A DNA stretch of 64,000 bases from Terramyces sp. JEL0728. Its lineage: Eukaryota > Chytridiomycota > Chytridiomycetes > Rhizophydiales > Terramycetaceae. The notes under the pieces were generated by a model that saw nothing but the letters and a program-made list of their open reading frames with translations, ran no database searches and was not told the DNA's origin. The stretch lies in NCBI GenBank assembly GCA_027603945.1, contig JADIIU010000001.1, forward strand, positions 456,120-520,119. Reading direction: 5' to 3'. Position numbers and translations under genes: made by a program. Below, piece by piece: positions 11,049 to 21,313 of the stretch; position 1 is the first letter of the stretch, and every line of letters starts with the position of its first letter.

Positions 11049-11819
11049 ATGTCAGTAACAACAAACATTTACCTTTTTCGCAATATGATTACCAACAAAG
11101 TACTGGTGAGTCCAAAATTCAACATGCAAAATTCAGTTTTAAAGCAGATTGGAGAGCACCGCAATCAATTAAAAATCAGACCAGATCATTGGGTGCCATT
11201 CGCAGTTGTTTCTGGGATAAAAAGAGTTCAGACTGTAGCAAATATCATTCAAAAATGCACCAAATTAATTCCAAGACCGTTAGGATACTACCGCCTACCA
11301 CTTGCCAATCCAGATGCAGAACATTCTCAATTTCCCGGATGGAAGATTCCAGAGGCAGTTACAGACACTACAACCAAATTATCCGATGCCTTGAATAATG
11401 AAAATGTTTTGGAAAAGGAAGAAATGCAGCCAGAGGATGTCATTACCATTCACTGGGAAAGGGATGAATATCAATACATTTCCGCCAATTGGCCGTTATT
11501 CATTCAGCACGAGAAATTGCAATTAATCAGGAATAGATATCCTGTTGTTCCTGGATTTAATAACAAAACCAGATCCGATATCTTGACTGCAGAAGAACTT
11601 GAAATCAAGGCTAGCGTTCCTGTGCCTACACCCAAATTGAAAGATTTCTTGAAAAAGCCTAGCACATGGAAAACAAAGAACGAAATGCCCCCACCAGGAA
11701 CCAAGATTCACCGCTATGGTTCAAAATGGGGCAAGAGCTTCCCGATTTTGAAAAAGGACAACACCGAGAAATTCAAGAAACTAAGAGAATTGAAATTATT
11801 GAAAAAGAATAAAAAGTAA
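11049..11819 (+). CDS. Mitochondrial large-subunit ribosomal protein mL67 (Mhr1/MRPL67-like)
   Basis: Single exon, 256 aa, from the ATG at 11049; upstream codons in frame lack a Met. The N-terminus (VTTNIYLFRNMITNKVLVS ... LKQIGEHRNQLKIRPDHWVPF) has the pattern of fungal Mhr1/mL67, in which a short strand of the form xYLFRN-xTNxV is followed by a Lys/Arg-rich helix and a W-P motif. The C-terminus is highly basic (KKFKKLRELKLLKKNKK in part), as expected for an rRNA-binding protein. In yeast the protein is both a mitoribosomal subunit and a recombination factor. Because mL67 is typical of Fungi, it supports a fungal affiliation. CACGTG lies just upstream. Confidence 0.7.
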   Translation: MSVTTNIYLFRNMITNKVLVSPKFNMQNSVLKQIGEHRNQLKIRPDHWVPFAVVSGIKRVQTVANIIQKCTKLIPRPLGYYRLPLANPDAEHSQFPGWKIPEAVTDTTTKLSDALNNENVLEKEEMQPEDVITIHWERDEYQYISANWPLFIQHEKLQLIRNRYPVVPGFNNKTRSDILTAEELEIKASVPVPTPKLKDFLKKPSTWKTKNEMPPPGTKIHRYGSKWGKSFPILKKDNTEKFKKLRELKLLKKNKK

Positions 11820-11854
11820 ATATTGTTTCAGCGAAACGCCTCCAATTTTTTCTT

Positions 11855-12187
11855 ATGAATGAAGAATTGGAAATGCAGCATCAAGAAATTCCTATACCGA
11901 ATGAGCTGCAGGAACAAGCAGAATCAATAGAAACAGAATACGAAGAACAATATGACGACCCAGAACCGTACACTTTGTTTGCAACTGAGGAAACCCCATT
12001 GTTGCTTGATTTCACAGAACCTCCGCCAGAATATGACGATAGCGATCCATTACCCACCTACCAGCAGGTACAGCAAGAAAACGGGTATTATGAAGACGAC
12101 AGGATGGATTGCTCCTCATTCATTTTCCTAATAATAATGTGTGCCATAGTAGTTGTTACAATTTTACCTGTAATGATACCAAACTAA
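11855..12187 (+). CDS. Small tail-anchored membrane protein with PY motifs
   Basis: This 110-aa single-exon gene starts 35 nt after the mL67 stop on the same strand. It is strongly acidic (EEQYDDPEPY, YYEDDRMD). The centre carries PPEY followed nine residues later by LPTY, the PY motifs bound by WW domains of NEDD4/Rsp5 ubiquitin ligases. The C-terminal 22 residues are one hydrophobic helix (FIFLIIMCAIVVVTILPVM), so the protein is probably tail-anchored with the PY motifs in the cytosol. The arrangement suggests a Rsp5/NEDD4 adaptor like Bsd2 or NDFIP (inference); I find no clear homologue. AATAAA overlaps the stop. Confidence 0.6.
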   Translation: MNEELEMQHQEIPIPNELQEQAESIETEYEEQYDDPEPYTLFATEETPLLLDFTEPPPEYDDSDPLPTYQQVQQENGYYEDDRMDCSSFIFLIIMCAIVVVTILPVMIPN

Positions 12188-12250
12188 TAAATTGTATATT
12201 ATTTTATTTCAATTCTTGGTTCTTGGATTTGAAGAATGTGTAATGCAGTG

Positions 12251-12944
12251 TTATTTCTTCAACGTCCTTCTGAGGTTAGCTACAGTTACCATCCATGGAT
12301 CTGTAGAGAACTCTGGGTCAATGAAAAAGAAGACGGGCATGTCAATCTCATCTCCTGCCTGCAGCATCTGTTCCTCAAAGCAAAAGCATTGGATCTTGTT
12401 GAAATACTGCGCGGCTTTGTACGGTATAACGGAATAGGTTGATATCCCTATTATATCTTCCTTTGTAGGGTTCTTGGCTTTGAAAAAAGTAAGAGCAGTT
12501 TCCCTGTATAAGTAATATTTACCCAGGAACGACTGTAATCCGTTTAACTTCTGGGGTAAATGACCACGGCATTTCGTCAGAAACGCTAGAGTCAAAATGT
12601 ATCTTGATTGGTCTTGCATACTTTGTTGGCGACAATTCCTTCAGATCAAATTTAGTCCCTGCACCAGTCTTTGGTGTTCCATCGTATCCCGTAGTTGTAC
12701 CTGAATAAAAATCAAATTACAGAATAATTGGTACAGCGGGACTGCTGCAAATGAAGCTCCAAGAAAAAAGATTATTATTGACACTCCATAATTTACTGTT
12801 GTTTGAATTGATTTTGCTGGGTTAGAAAATTGCACCTTTGTCTGGATGAATTCTGGACGAATAGAATTGCGGTTTGATTAATGGTTTTTGGAATTGGCTG
12901 ATAAATAATGGAGATTTATGAATTGCTCTCGTTAATCGAAACAT
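12251..12944 (-). CDS. COX11: Cytochrome c oxidase assembly protein COX11
   Basis: Four exons run from the ATG at 12944; introns are at 12817-12835 (19 nt), 12701-12720 (20) and 12504-12522 (19). The model begins with an Arg/Lys-rich, acid-poor presequence (MFRLTRAIHKSPLF), then one membrane helix ending AAVPLYQLFC, and an intermembrane-space domain with WSFTPEV, VVPGETALTFFKAKNP and the copper-binding FNKIQCFCFEEQ. The invariant CFCF cysteines are present. COX11 delivers copper to the CuB site of COX1. The plain ORF view breaks the gene in three places; the spliced protein follows the family end to end. CACGTG at 13104-13109 is upstream of the start. Confidence 0.93.
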
Positions 12945-13137
12945 TTTTGAAAATTTAAAAAATTTTAGTCAATTCCGCTCATTTATTAGAATTGAATGAT
13001 TTCATCTCTTGTTTCTAATAGATGTTATTCTTTGACGGAACTGCCTGGTTTCTCAAGCCTTACTTTGCTGGACTGATAGCACTTTTAAATACTTTGTGTG
13101 ATTCACGTGTTTATAAAATGGAACAAGAACGACTTTA

Positions 13138-14443
13138 TTAACAAAGGGGAGGAACGTCAGGGTCATCGACAAAATCAGTTTCAACCCTTCTTAGCCTCGG
13201 CTTCTCAAAAATCTTTCCCTTCTTTTCATTAACGATATTCTTGTAATCTACACTACCAGCAAGCACAAACTTTTCAAATCTGCCTCTTACTTTTCTTGGT
13301 TCCTCCTTCTTGACCGGCTTGATATCAATCTTTTCTTTGCCTGCTTTTTCCAAATCGATTATCCCTGAAAATGTGCTTCTGGTGACTGTTATTGCTAATT
13401 GGCCAGTTAGTTTACTTCGTTCCAAGTACTGCGAATCGGGGTTTACTGGATATTCAAACAATAATTGAAGGATTTTTTCTTTGATTGAAATGCATACATA
13501 GGCAGGCTGTACATCTACTTTAATCAAGCTGGTATCCAAGTATTTCGATATGTCCACAGTCAATTTAATCCATTCAGCAGTCACTTGCCAGTCAAACAAC
13601 CATTTCCCCTCGTTTTTTTGATAAATCCTTCCATCTGGCCCAACCAAGATCTTTTTCTTTGGCTCCTTCTTTTCCAAATGCTTCTTGTCTTTATTTCGAA
13701 GTAAATCCAATTCTCTAGCTGCTTTTAACCGTTCTTCAGGGGAATGTCCTACCAACTGGTTTTGGAACTCTGCTTTTTTAAGTTCTAAACTAAGGGTTAA
13801 TTGTGGTTACTCTGCATCTGGTTCTTCTTGTGGTAGCTCTTGGTTTGATATTTCATCTTTTTCTACTTTTAATAGTCTGTCTCGAATGGATTTGTATTGC
13901 TGGTTAGCCAAGATTCTTTCTGATCGCTTGATTTCCTGTCCATCCAGAGTCTGCATCAGTTTATTGTACCTGTAATTGCGGTAGAGTTGCGATAACAAAA
14001 GATCTGTATCCTTCAATGTCTGTACAAGGGTTTCCAGTGAGGTACAACTGTCGCAACATATCATTATTCTTTAGGTTTTCCAGACAAACCAAATCCTCAA
14101 CGAAATTTACAGTCAAATCCAGTTTCTCTAAAGATTCACATCCTTCCAAATTCTCTATTTTTGTAATATTGTTCAATGAAAGTTGAAGATATTTCAAGGC
14201 TTTCAACTTGTTTAGGTTTTCTGTATTAATAGAGAGTACCGATTTTCAGTATTTGATTACACTGCAAGTACAAGATTTCCAAGTTTCTACAGTATTTATC
14301 CAAGTTTTCGATTTTTTCTATATCAAACTGATGGAGCGAGACTTCTTTTAGAGTAGTGAGTTCGCCATCGTTGTGTTCTGATCGTCTTCTTAGCAGCGCT
14401 TCGTCGACTATTGATCAGTCTGGAATTTACTTTGTTGTACCAT
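13138..14443 (-). CDS. DNAAF11: DNAAF11/LRRC6 (tilB) homologue, dynein axonemal assembly factor
   Basis: Five exons run from the ATG at 14443; introns are at 14408-14430 (23 nt), 14221-14239 (19), 13951-13969 (19) and 13790-13810 (21). N-terminal leucine-rich repeats read [20 protein letters not shown] and [15 protein letters not shown], then [18 protein letters not shown] and [14 protein letters not shown], all in the order of animal LRRC6. A basic coiled coil and a CS/p23-like domain follow ([22 protein letters not shown]), ending DPDVPPLC. The protein is needed in the cytoplasm to pre-assemble dynein arms, so motile cilia are implied. Two adjacent stop-region TAAs create AATAAA. Confidence 0.92.
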
Positions 14444-14508
14444 GGTTTCGTTTTGTGAAAACGCGTCGCAACAAAATTGAATTTGTCTGACAGATAAATG
14501 CGTTTTAT

Positions 14509-15219
14509 TTAGTTTTGAAAGTGCGGCCTTGGAATATCATAACCGGATTTTGTAGAGCCATATCTTATACCACCCAGCCGTGAAACAACATTGTATTTGC
14601 CGATATTAACAGTACCATCTTCATCCAACACGGAATCTTTAGCATGAATCATTACAATTTCACCCAGTACCACACCAGCGCTAGTTTCTCCTTTTGCATT
14701 AGTTAAATAATTGATTGTATTTAATCTGCATTCAAACGAAACGGCACTCTGCTCGACTCTTGGTGGTACAACAACATGGCTCTTCAAAGCAGTTAGTCCA
14801 GACTGTTCAAGTTCCGAAACATCATAAGGGAGATTACCAGATGTGTGATTCGCGCTTTCTACAAACCATTCCGACATCATATTAACCACGAATTCCTTGT
14901 TTTGAATAATATTTTTCAAGGTATCTTTTGGTTCTCCGCCTTGATAGTTTATACTAACTACCAAAGTTGCAGGATCGTGACAAACTACATTGAAATAGCT
15001 GAATGGGGCTACATTGATAATACCGGTTTCCTTGTTGATTGTAGATATTAGTGCGATTGGTCGGGGTACTACTGATGAAATCAAGAATTTATATATTCTA
15101 GATTTTTCCATTGTATTTGGATTGAATTGCTGAAAAGCTCCTTCCATTGGCGGCTGGGTAGTTCCGACTTTCCACGAAGGGTCTGGAGAGTTGGTTTTGG
15201 TGAATATCGATTTAGACAT
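14509..15219 (-). CDS. Flavin reductase-like (FMN-binding split barrel) protein
   Basis: Single exon, 236 aa, from the ATG at 15219 (MSKSIFTKTN). It has the flavin reductase-like fold seen in flavoredoxin-type proteins: SSVVPRPIALISTINKETG, NVAPFSYFNVVCHDPATLVVS near residue 70, and the C-terminal VVLGEIVMIHAKD ... NVVSRLGGIRYG. Fungal proteins of this family are about 230-260 aa, a good match. The partner reductase or substrate cannot be told from sequence. AATAAA starts one base after the stop. Confidence 0.85.
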   Translation of the reverse strand: MSKSIFTKTNSPDPSWKVGTTQPPMEGAFQQFNPNTMEKSRIYKFLISSVVPRPIALISTINKETGIINVAPFSYFNVVCHDPATLVVSINYQGGEPKDTLKNIIQNKEFVVNMMSEWFVESANHTSGNLPYDVSELEQSGLTALKSHVVVPPRVEQSAVSFECRLNTINYLTNAKGETSAGVVLGEIVMIHAKDSVLDEDGTVNIGKYNVVSRLGGIRYGSTKSGYDIPRPHFQN

Positions 15220-15349
15220 TTTTGCAAACAATTCTAAAAATATATTTCTGGTTCAAATCATTGTGGTCAACTTAAACTTACAATCTCGAACAATGCCAAT
15301 AGAACACAGGTATGTATATCGCTGATACTTTAACAGGTTCGTTTATTTA

Positions 15350-16324
15350 TCAATATCGGTACACTTGACTCCATTTGTCATGAATGAAATCTCCAAAGCA
15401 CTGGGTGGTGATTTCCGTCTCTCTGGTTCCTTTAAATCCTCCTTGAGACTGATCTTTGTAAAACGACAAATTGCCAGATTGGAATGCAGGCGTTTTACAG
15501 TTGTATGAGGGATATGCAAAGTAAACAAATGAAGCACGTTCTGTTTTGGTAGATACTACCCGATGGTATGGTGAAAGGCAGGATCCATTTGTCGCCATAG
15601 CTAGAAAATCTCCTGCGTTAACAATAAACCAAGGGGAAGGATCTGTTTCTCCCTCCGGCATTGCAGGTATACTATGCCAAGTAAGTTTTCCATCTGCCTC
15701 GCTCGCTATTTGCAACGCAGGTTCATACTCTGATGCTTTTATGAGAGTCAAGAAACCCCAATCTGTATGCGGCGACGAACCAATCGATTCAGGCTCGCTG
15801 CACGCAAAGTATTTGAATATTCGCATTAGAGAAATACTGTATCCTCCTTCTACAATTTCAGTCCATGATTCTTCAGATTTGGTTAAAAGAATGGCAAGTA
15901 ATTTGGAGATTTGCAGCGTAATTCTATTGCATACCTTGTAGAACTCTTGTAGATTTGTTTTGTCCTTTAAATCAAGTGAATCTGGCCATTTGTTGTCTCC
16001 TTCCAGCTTATTAGTTGGAGGTGTTGTCAAAGTAGCTCCATAGGAGAATGCTTCCTTCATTTCTGTTAGATCTGACCCAGACTCTCCTCCTAGCCGAATA
16101 AATCCACGGGTAAATCCTCCTGGGCGGATGGAAAGATGTTCTTTATCCTTATTAGATGTACGAAACAAGCCAGATGCACTTTCAAAAAGGCGAGTGTGAT
16201 TCTTGTAACCTGTTTTCACATAGAATGCTCCGTATTTCGATATCGCTTCCCTCAATGTGTCTAGCGTATCCAGAGTTTTTTCTGGTTTTGTCAAGTCTAT
16301 TTTTGGGAGTTGGATTGCAGACAT
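15350..16324 (-). CDS. 2-oxoglutarate/Fe(II)-dependent dioxygenase (isopenicillin-N-synthase-like)
   Basis: Single exon, 324 aa, from the ATG at 16324. The N-terminus (QLPKIDLTKPE ... YGAFYV) is the DIOX_N pattern. The double-stranded beta-helix holds the iron facial triad in SPHTDWGFLT (His, Asp) and LSPYHRVV (distal His), with the 2OG-binding Arg in ERASFVYF. This family oxidises small molecules; the substrate is unknown. It shares a 93-bp divergent promoter with the FN3 gene. Confidence 0.9.
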   Translation of the reverse strand: MSAIQLPKIDLTKPEKTLDTLDTLREAISKYGAFYVKTGYKNHTRLFESASGLFRTSNKDKEHLSIRPGGFTRGFIRLGGESGSDLTEMKEAFSYGATLTTPPTNKLEGDNKWPDSLDLKDKTNLQEFYKVCNRITLQISKLLAILLTKSEESWTEIVEGGYSISLMRIFKYFACSEPESIGSSPHTDWGFLTLIKASEYEPALQIASEADGKLTWHSIPAMPEGETDPSPWFIVNAGDFLAMATNGSCLSPYHRVVSTKTERASFVYFAYPSYNCKTPAFQSGNLSFYKDQSQGGFKGTRETEITTQCFGDFIHDKWSQVYRY

Positions 16325-16417
16325 TTGGGAAAATATTATTCATTGTGGAATTCAAAGTCAGACTGCACTTCAAATTTGAACGAGGAGATTTTGAAAATTA
16401 CGTAGTGTTCTCCCCTA

Positions 16418-19147
16418 ATGACTGACGTTCACGAGGATTTGGAAGCAGCAAAGTCAAAGATATATGGAGTCCCAAATCCAAATAAAGCAAAGCACTATAA
16501 AAAGAACCATATATTACCTCCGGTAGAAGGGGGAGACAACCATTCTCGCGCCAATTCTGCAAACAAGCCCGTCAACAATTTGGTTGACTTGCAAGCAATA
16601 CAGGGAAAGGTAGATAGAATGCGTGCATTGCTAAGAGAAAGAGAGTTGGAAAATAATAGATTAAAGATGGAGAATTCAATATTGAGACAGGTAGTTTTCG
16701 ATTTACCGCAGCGCGAAAGGAGACACCAAAAAGACATTGACGAATTGGAAGAAACCACACATGATGCGCCAAGAATTATCAAAACGTTGAGAGAGGAGAT
16801 ACATAGCCATAAGGTAAATTCCGGAATAATTCCAGGCGAAAATACGGTCATATTTTTGCCAGATTGGGGACGACTCTAGAGTAATCAGACAGATGCACGA
16901 AGAAAGATCAAGATTGGCCGAAGAAAAACGTAAACTGGAACAGATAATAGCGCAAGGGAAATTAGTGGGTAAAACAAGGTTAATTTCAGAACAAAGTAAC
17001 CTTGCTGCCGATTACGAGAAAATCACAAAGAAATATACCGCTCTGGAGGCTTCTCATAAGGTACATGCCAAGTTAAACTCAGGACACCCTAAGGAATTTG
17101 GAATTGATTGAGAGAAACTTGTCAACTGATAACAGACAACTAAGAGGAAAGATTCATTTCTTAGAAAGAGAGAAATTGCTATTCAACGAGCAAATCGAGA
17201 AGCTGGAAGATAACATTAAAGTAATATTTATTTTATTTTAGGAAAGAGAGAAAGATATCGCTTCACTCTCAATTTATCGTTACAACGCTATTCATCGCAA
17301 AGTTGATGTGTGCAAAGCTTGTGCAAAACGACAAAAGGATGAAGCCGAAACTAAACGAAAGAATGAAATAAGAGGTAGCCGTTTATTAAATGTTGAAAAA
17401 TTGCCAAGCTTTGAAATTAAAGATGTGCATGTAGTTTCAGCAACTTCAGCCGAGGTGCTTTTCCAATTTGGCGCCGAACCTCCTGCAGATGCGCAATACG
17501 AGTACTCTTCAATGATTCTAAAGTATTCGGATGACCCAGCAATGGTCGACAGACTTTCGAAAAAGAAATTGGATGTCGCTGCTTTCCAAAAGTCTCTCAA
17601 AAAACCAGTACTGATTGAAGAATTGATACCTGGAAAAGTTTACCACTTTAACATTACAGTAGGACATGATGGGGTTTATGGACCTCCATCCAAACCATTT
17701 TCAATTTTAGTTGACGTCCTGCCCAACTCTCCTACCTCAGTAACTGCAGAAATAGTTGAAAATCCTACAGCCTTCAAAATTTCATTTGAAGAACCAGGAT
17801 CAAACCAAGGATCAGAGATTCTGCGCTACAAAGTGTATCATTCGAGCACACCGGATTTCAAGGAAAAATTTCTGGCTTTGGATGTTCCCAAAGATCAAGT
17901 CGAGTCAGATAAGAATCATCGACTTGGTATTGTGCTTCCAGATCCACATTATACTGTCCCATATTACTTTAAAATATCTGCTGTAAACTCCATGGGGGAA
18001 AGTCCACTTGGCGAGCCTAGCCCTGTAGTCCTCATAGGTATATTTGCTATTAATTTCAGATTTCCCGCCAAATGCTCCGTTGAAACCAAAAGTAAAACGA
18101 GCGTCCTCTTCTACCATACAGATTGCAACATCTTGCGGGATCGGAAAGTATTCTCCCCCAACATCATTCAAGGTTTCAATGTATAAAGTGAACAAGGACG
18201 TTGAACCACCAGAATTATTCGATATGCAGGAGTTTACAGTGTCCGCCGTTAGCACCTTCTCTGAGCACAAAGAAATGAATCTGACAATTGACATGCTTGC
18301 TCCAGGCACGACTTTTAAATTCCAAGTAGTCGCGCTAAACTCTGTGGGTACGTCCCCCGAGAGTGAGTGGAGTGATGAAGTTGATATTGGTAATTACCAA
18401 GTAATTTAGAACACCTAGTTCCAGCTCTTTCCGGCCTATCGGTTGAAATATTATCTCTCGATTCTATTCTCGTAAAGCTTCCATCTTCTGCAGAAATTAT
18501 CAAGCCAACGATCATTGGGTACAAGGTTAGATGGTACATTTCACATGATATGCACGATCTAGTTGGACAGTCCGATTTAATTCCAGTGGTGGAAAATAGT
18601 TACACGATATCAAATTTAATTCAAGGAGGAACATATTATATAATAGGATGTTACGTTGGCGAAACTGAAGAGGGAATGTCCTGTTTCCCGATATATACGC
18701 CACTTGCAGGTAGATGATAATTAATCTTTAGCATCAGTTGCATTGCCCCCTTCCCCTGTCCCTGAACCACACACTGGAGATTCGCAAACTTTACCAGAGA
18801 TAGATGATAGCACCAGTTCAAATGGCGCGCTTCGAAAAAACAGTCTGCACAGTTCAAACTTGTCTATTAACCAAAGAGTTGCAAATATGCATCACGGTAT
18901 GCCTGCCTATCACGAGCCTCCGATTGAACACCTCTCGAGACAAAATAGCAAACCACACCTGGAAGCTATTTCTAGACAGAGCAGTTTCAAGAATTCAACG
19001 GATGAATTAAGCAACAGCAGCAAAAACGATTTGAGAAAAAAGAAAATTAACAGAAGAAAGTCGGAAGTTCGGATTGTAGACCCGGTATCCCGCCAGGGAA
19101 GTTTGCCGCACCTATTACATACGAATAGTCACAAACAATTGAGTTAA
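16418..19147 (+). CDS. Coiled-coil and fibronectin type III repeat protein
   Basis: Seven exons; introns are at 16814-16835 (22 nt), 17061-17082 (22), 17221-17241 (21), 18038-18059 (22), 18390-18409 (20) and 18710-18731 (22). The first third is a long coiled coil (LRERELENNRLKMENSILRQ and following). Then come three or four FN3-like units, seen from GKVYHFNITVGHDGVYGPPS, YYFKISAVNSMGESPLGEPS, FKFQVVALNSVGTSPES and TYYIIGCYVGETEEG. The C-terminal tail is disordered and carries three SRQxS motifs (SRQNSKPHL, SRQSSFKN, SRQGSLPHL). It abuts TTC16 tail to tail with a 7-bp gap. A cytoskeletal or ciliary role would fit but is only inferred. Confidence 0.8.
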
Positions 19148-19159
19148 TAAAATTTTATT
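19146..19159. terminator. Palindromic bidirectional poly(A) signal
   Basis: A 14-bp perfect palindrome, AATAAAATTTTATT, spans the 7-bp gap between the stop codons of the FN3 gene (plus, stop ends 19147) and TTC16 (minus, stop ends 19155). It offers AATAAA to both transcripts and overlaps both stop codons. Function as a shared signal is inferred from position. Confidence 0.6.
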
Positions 19160-20960
19160 TCGCTACTTTTAGATCCGACATTGATGTTCTCGGTTGCAAT
19201 TTTGGAGCTTTGATTTTTCCCAAGCGCGGTGTTTCTTCAATTAATGGGACATGAACTTTTGGACCTTTTGCAATTAGATCTTTCATGAATTTCTTTTCTC
19301 TAATCGTGTTTGGCCCGCCTTCTTCTGGCGGCAGTTTTGGCAAACGGTCAACTGGTATTGTAACATTATGGTACAATAGAGCACTTTTTGGATATTTTTG
19401 TTGAGGATGGTTTTCAACAAAGGCGTTCCTGATCCTCTCAAAGAATGATAGATTGCGAATACTGCCTTGACTTTTAAAAGGCTGGAATTCGTGATTGGTG
19501 GGAAGTTTGGAATATAGGGACAATAAAGCATGCGCATGCGGATGGCTTGGGTTGCAAGCAATGCAAGTTTCCAAGCTTTCTTTCATTCCTTCTAAATCCT
19601 GTTTCAAATTAAAGTTACCTGGACGTAAAAGCAGCATCTTGCCCTATCGAAATGTAAATCTGCAGACCCATCGATATACTCTAAAGACTGCGAGTCAAAA
19701 ACAACTACCTTTTCATAATTTTTTATCGCCTGTCGATAATTCTCTTTTTCGTACGCTTTCATACCCAAAGTGATATAAATATTGGCAAATCTCTTGTGTA
19801 CATCCATATCCTCTTTGTTGTTGGCTTTAACGTTTTCCAAATCCTGTAATGCTTGGCTGTATGCTTCCAATGCAAGGTATGATTCTGCTCTGTTTTTCCT
19901 TATAACAGAATCATTAGGATTGAAATTTAGAGCGATGGTGAATCGTTGTACTGCTTCCAAATAGCTTCTGTCCTTGTATAAATCTATAGCAGCTTGGTTG
20001 TGGAGGGTAGAAATATGATTCTTAATCTCTTCTTCTCTTTCGCCGTCACGACTCTGATTTCCAAGCACCTCCATTAAATCAACCAATCCGCTCTCATAAT
20101 TCGATTGTTCTCCCAAAATTATCCCCCTGAATAAACTACAATGAACCTCAACATTAATGTACTCCAATCTTCCGGATCCAATTCGACGGCTTGATTCAAA
20201 TACCAGACTCCTAAATTGTAATCTTTTCGCAGAATCTGCTCGGATGCTTTGTTTTTGAAATCAACTGCATACTCCAATACGTTCCTTTTTAGCAATTCTA
20301 TTTCCAGATGATCTGGCTTCATTCCAACTGCATCTCTCAAGTCCAAATTTGCAAAGAATATATTTTTTTGAAGATAGTACAGCTTTGAGCGTAATATATA
20401 CACATCCGCATCGGTGCAGTGATTATTGATAATTTCAAACAATTGATGCATACTTTCATCTAAATCTCCTGTTGCCAGCTTTGATATGGCCCTTGAATTA
20501 CGATAATATTACAATCTCAACCTCGCAGAATCCTCTTTGAATTTTAATTTCAAGACTGTTTCGAAAATATCTGATGCCTCCTTAAACCTGCTTTGGTCAA
20601 ACAAGCATTGTCCCCAAATGTATAAAGCCGAGGCGTATCTCATGTTGACAACATATCTCATATCCCCAGTGTAGTTGAAGCTTGCAGCTTTTAGCTTTGA
20701 GTCTTGCAGTAAAATGTACTGTCTGTAGTTTAAAATTGCGCTGTCAAAATCAGTCAACTCTAGATAAGCTTCCGCCCTGTGCCAGTAATAGGATGGTTCA
20801 TCTATTCAGAAAACTAGTACCTGGCTGGACAAATATTGCCCGAGTAAAACAGGCAATGGCTTGAATATAGTTTTTTGCGCTGAATAAATTAGACAACCCC
20901 TGCAAATTGCTTGGTTAGGAAAACCTACTGTTCTTCCGCAGACTTTTCTGCAAGCATCAT
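19155..20960 (-). CDS. TTC16: TTC16 homologue, tetratricopeptide-repeat protein
   Basis: Six exons run from ATG 20960; introns are at 20910-20928 (19 nt), 20802-20820 (19), 20492-20512 (21), 20127-20146 (20) and 19599-19618 (20). The spliced protein is a run of TPRs: AIACFTRAIFVQPDEPSYYW, HRAEAYLELTDFDSAILNYR, then IWGQCLFDQSRFKEA, CTDADVYILRSKLYYLQKN and further units ending NPSHPHAHALLS. The QCLF(D/E)Q and DADVYI(L/F)R signatures follow mammalian TTC16, a protein expressed in ciliated and sperm cells. Without splicing the gene falls into six fragments. The function is undefined; a flagellar link is inferred from the family and from neighbouring cilium genes. Confidence 0.8.
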
Positions 20961-21313
20961 TATAGATATTGAGGCGCGCTCAACGAAAACAATCCTGTGG
21001 AAGCAAAACGCTTTATCCAAGATTTTCGAGGTGCATAATAGCCCGATGATTAATACTTTTTTAAAATCGCATTGTTACCTTGAGGGGTTCCATGCCGTAA
21101 AGAACACAAGGGGGTGATGAAACCCAAAATTTGTTTGGGGCTTGTACAGGCCATTCTCTAACATCAAGCCTCTGGAGCCTCGTTATAAATAGCAAATCAA
21201 GCACAATCAAACTTGCGTATTTATTTTCAAGGTAAATATCTCAAATAGGTGGCTTGAACATTCGCCAGCATTTTTTTTATAGAACAGAAAACTCATCTTT
21301 TAGACATTATTTG
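20961..21313. promoter_or_regulatory. 353-bp divergent promoter region of TTC16 and the PSP1-domain gene
   Basis: I see no coding potential. A TATAAATA element lies near 21183. A GC-richer stretch (about 21100-21180) contains GGGGTGATGAAACCC, which resembles a C box of a box C/D RNA, but no D box follows, so no ncRNA is called. Confidence 0.35.

Noticed and set aside
15546..15941. 131-codon plus-strand frame
   Set aside because: Antisense to the 2OG dioxygenase active-site region; no family similarity.
21110..21180. Box C/D RNA near GGTGATGAAACC
   Set aside because: No D box within a plausible distance.
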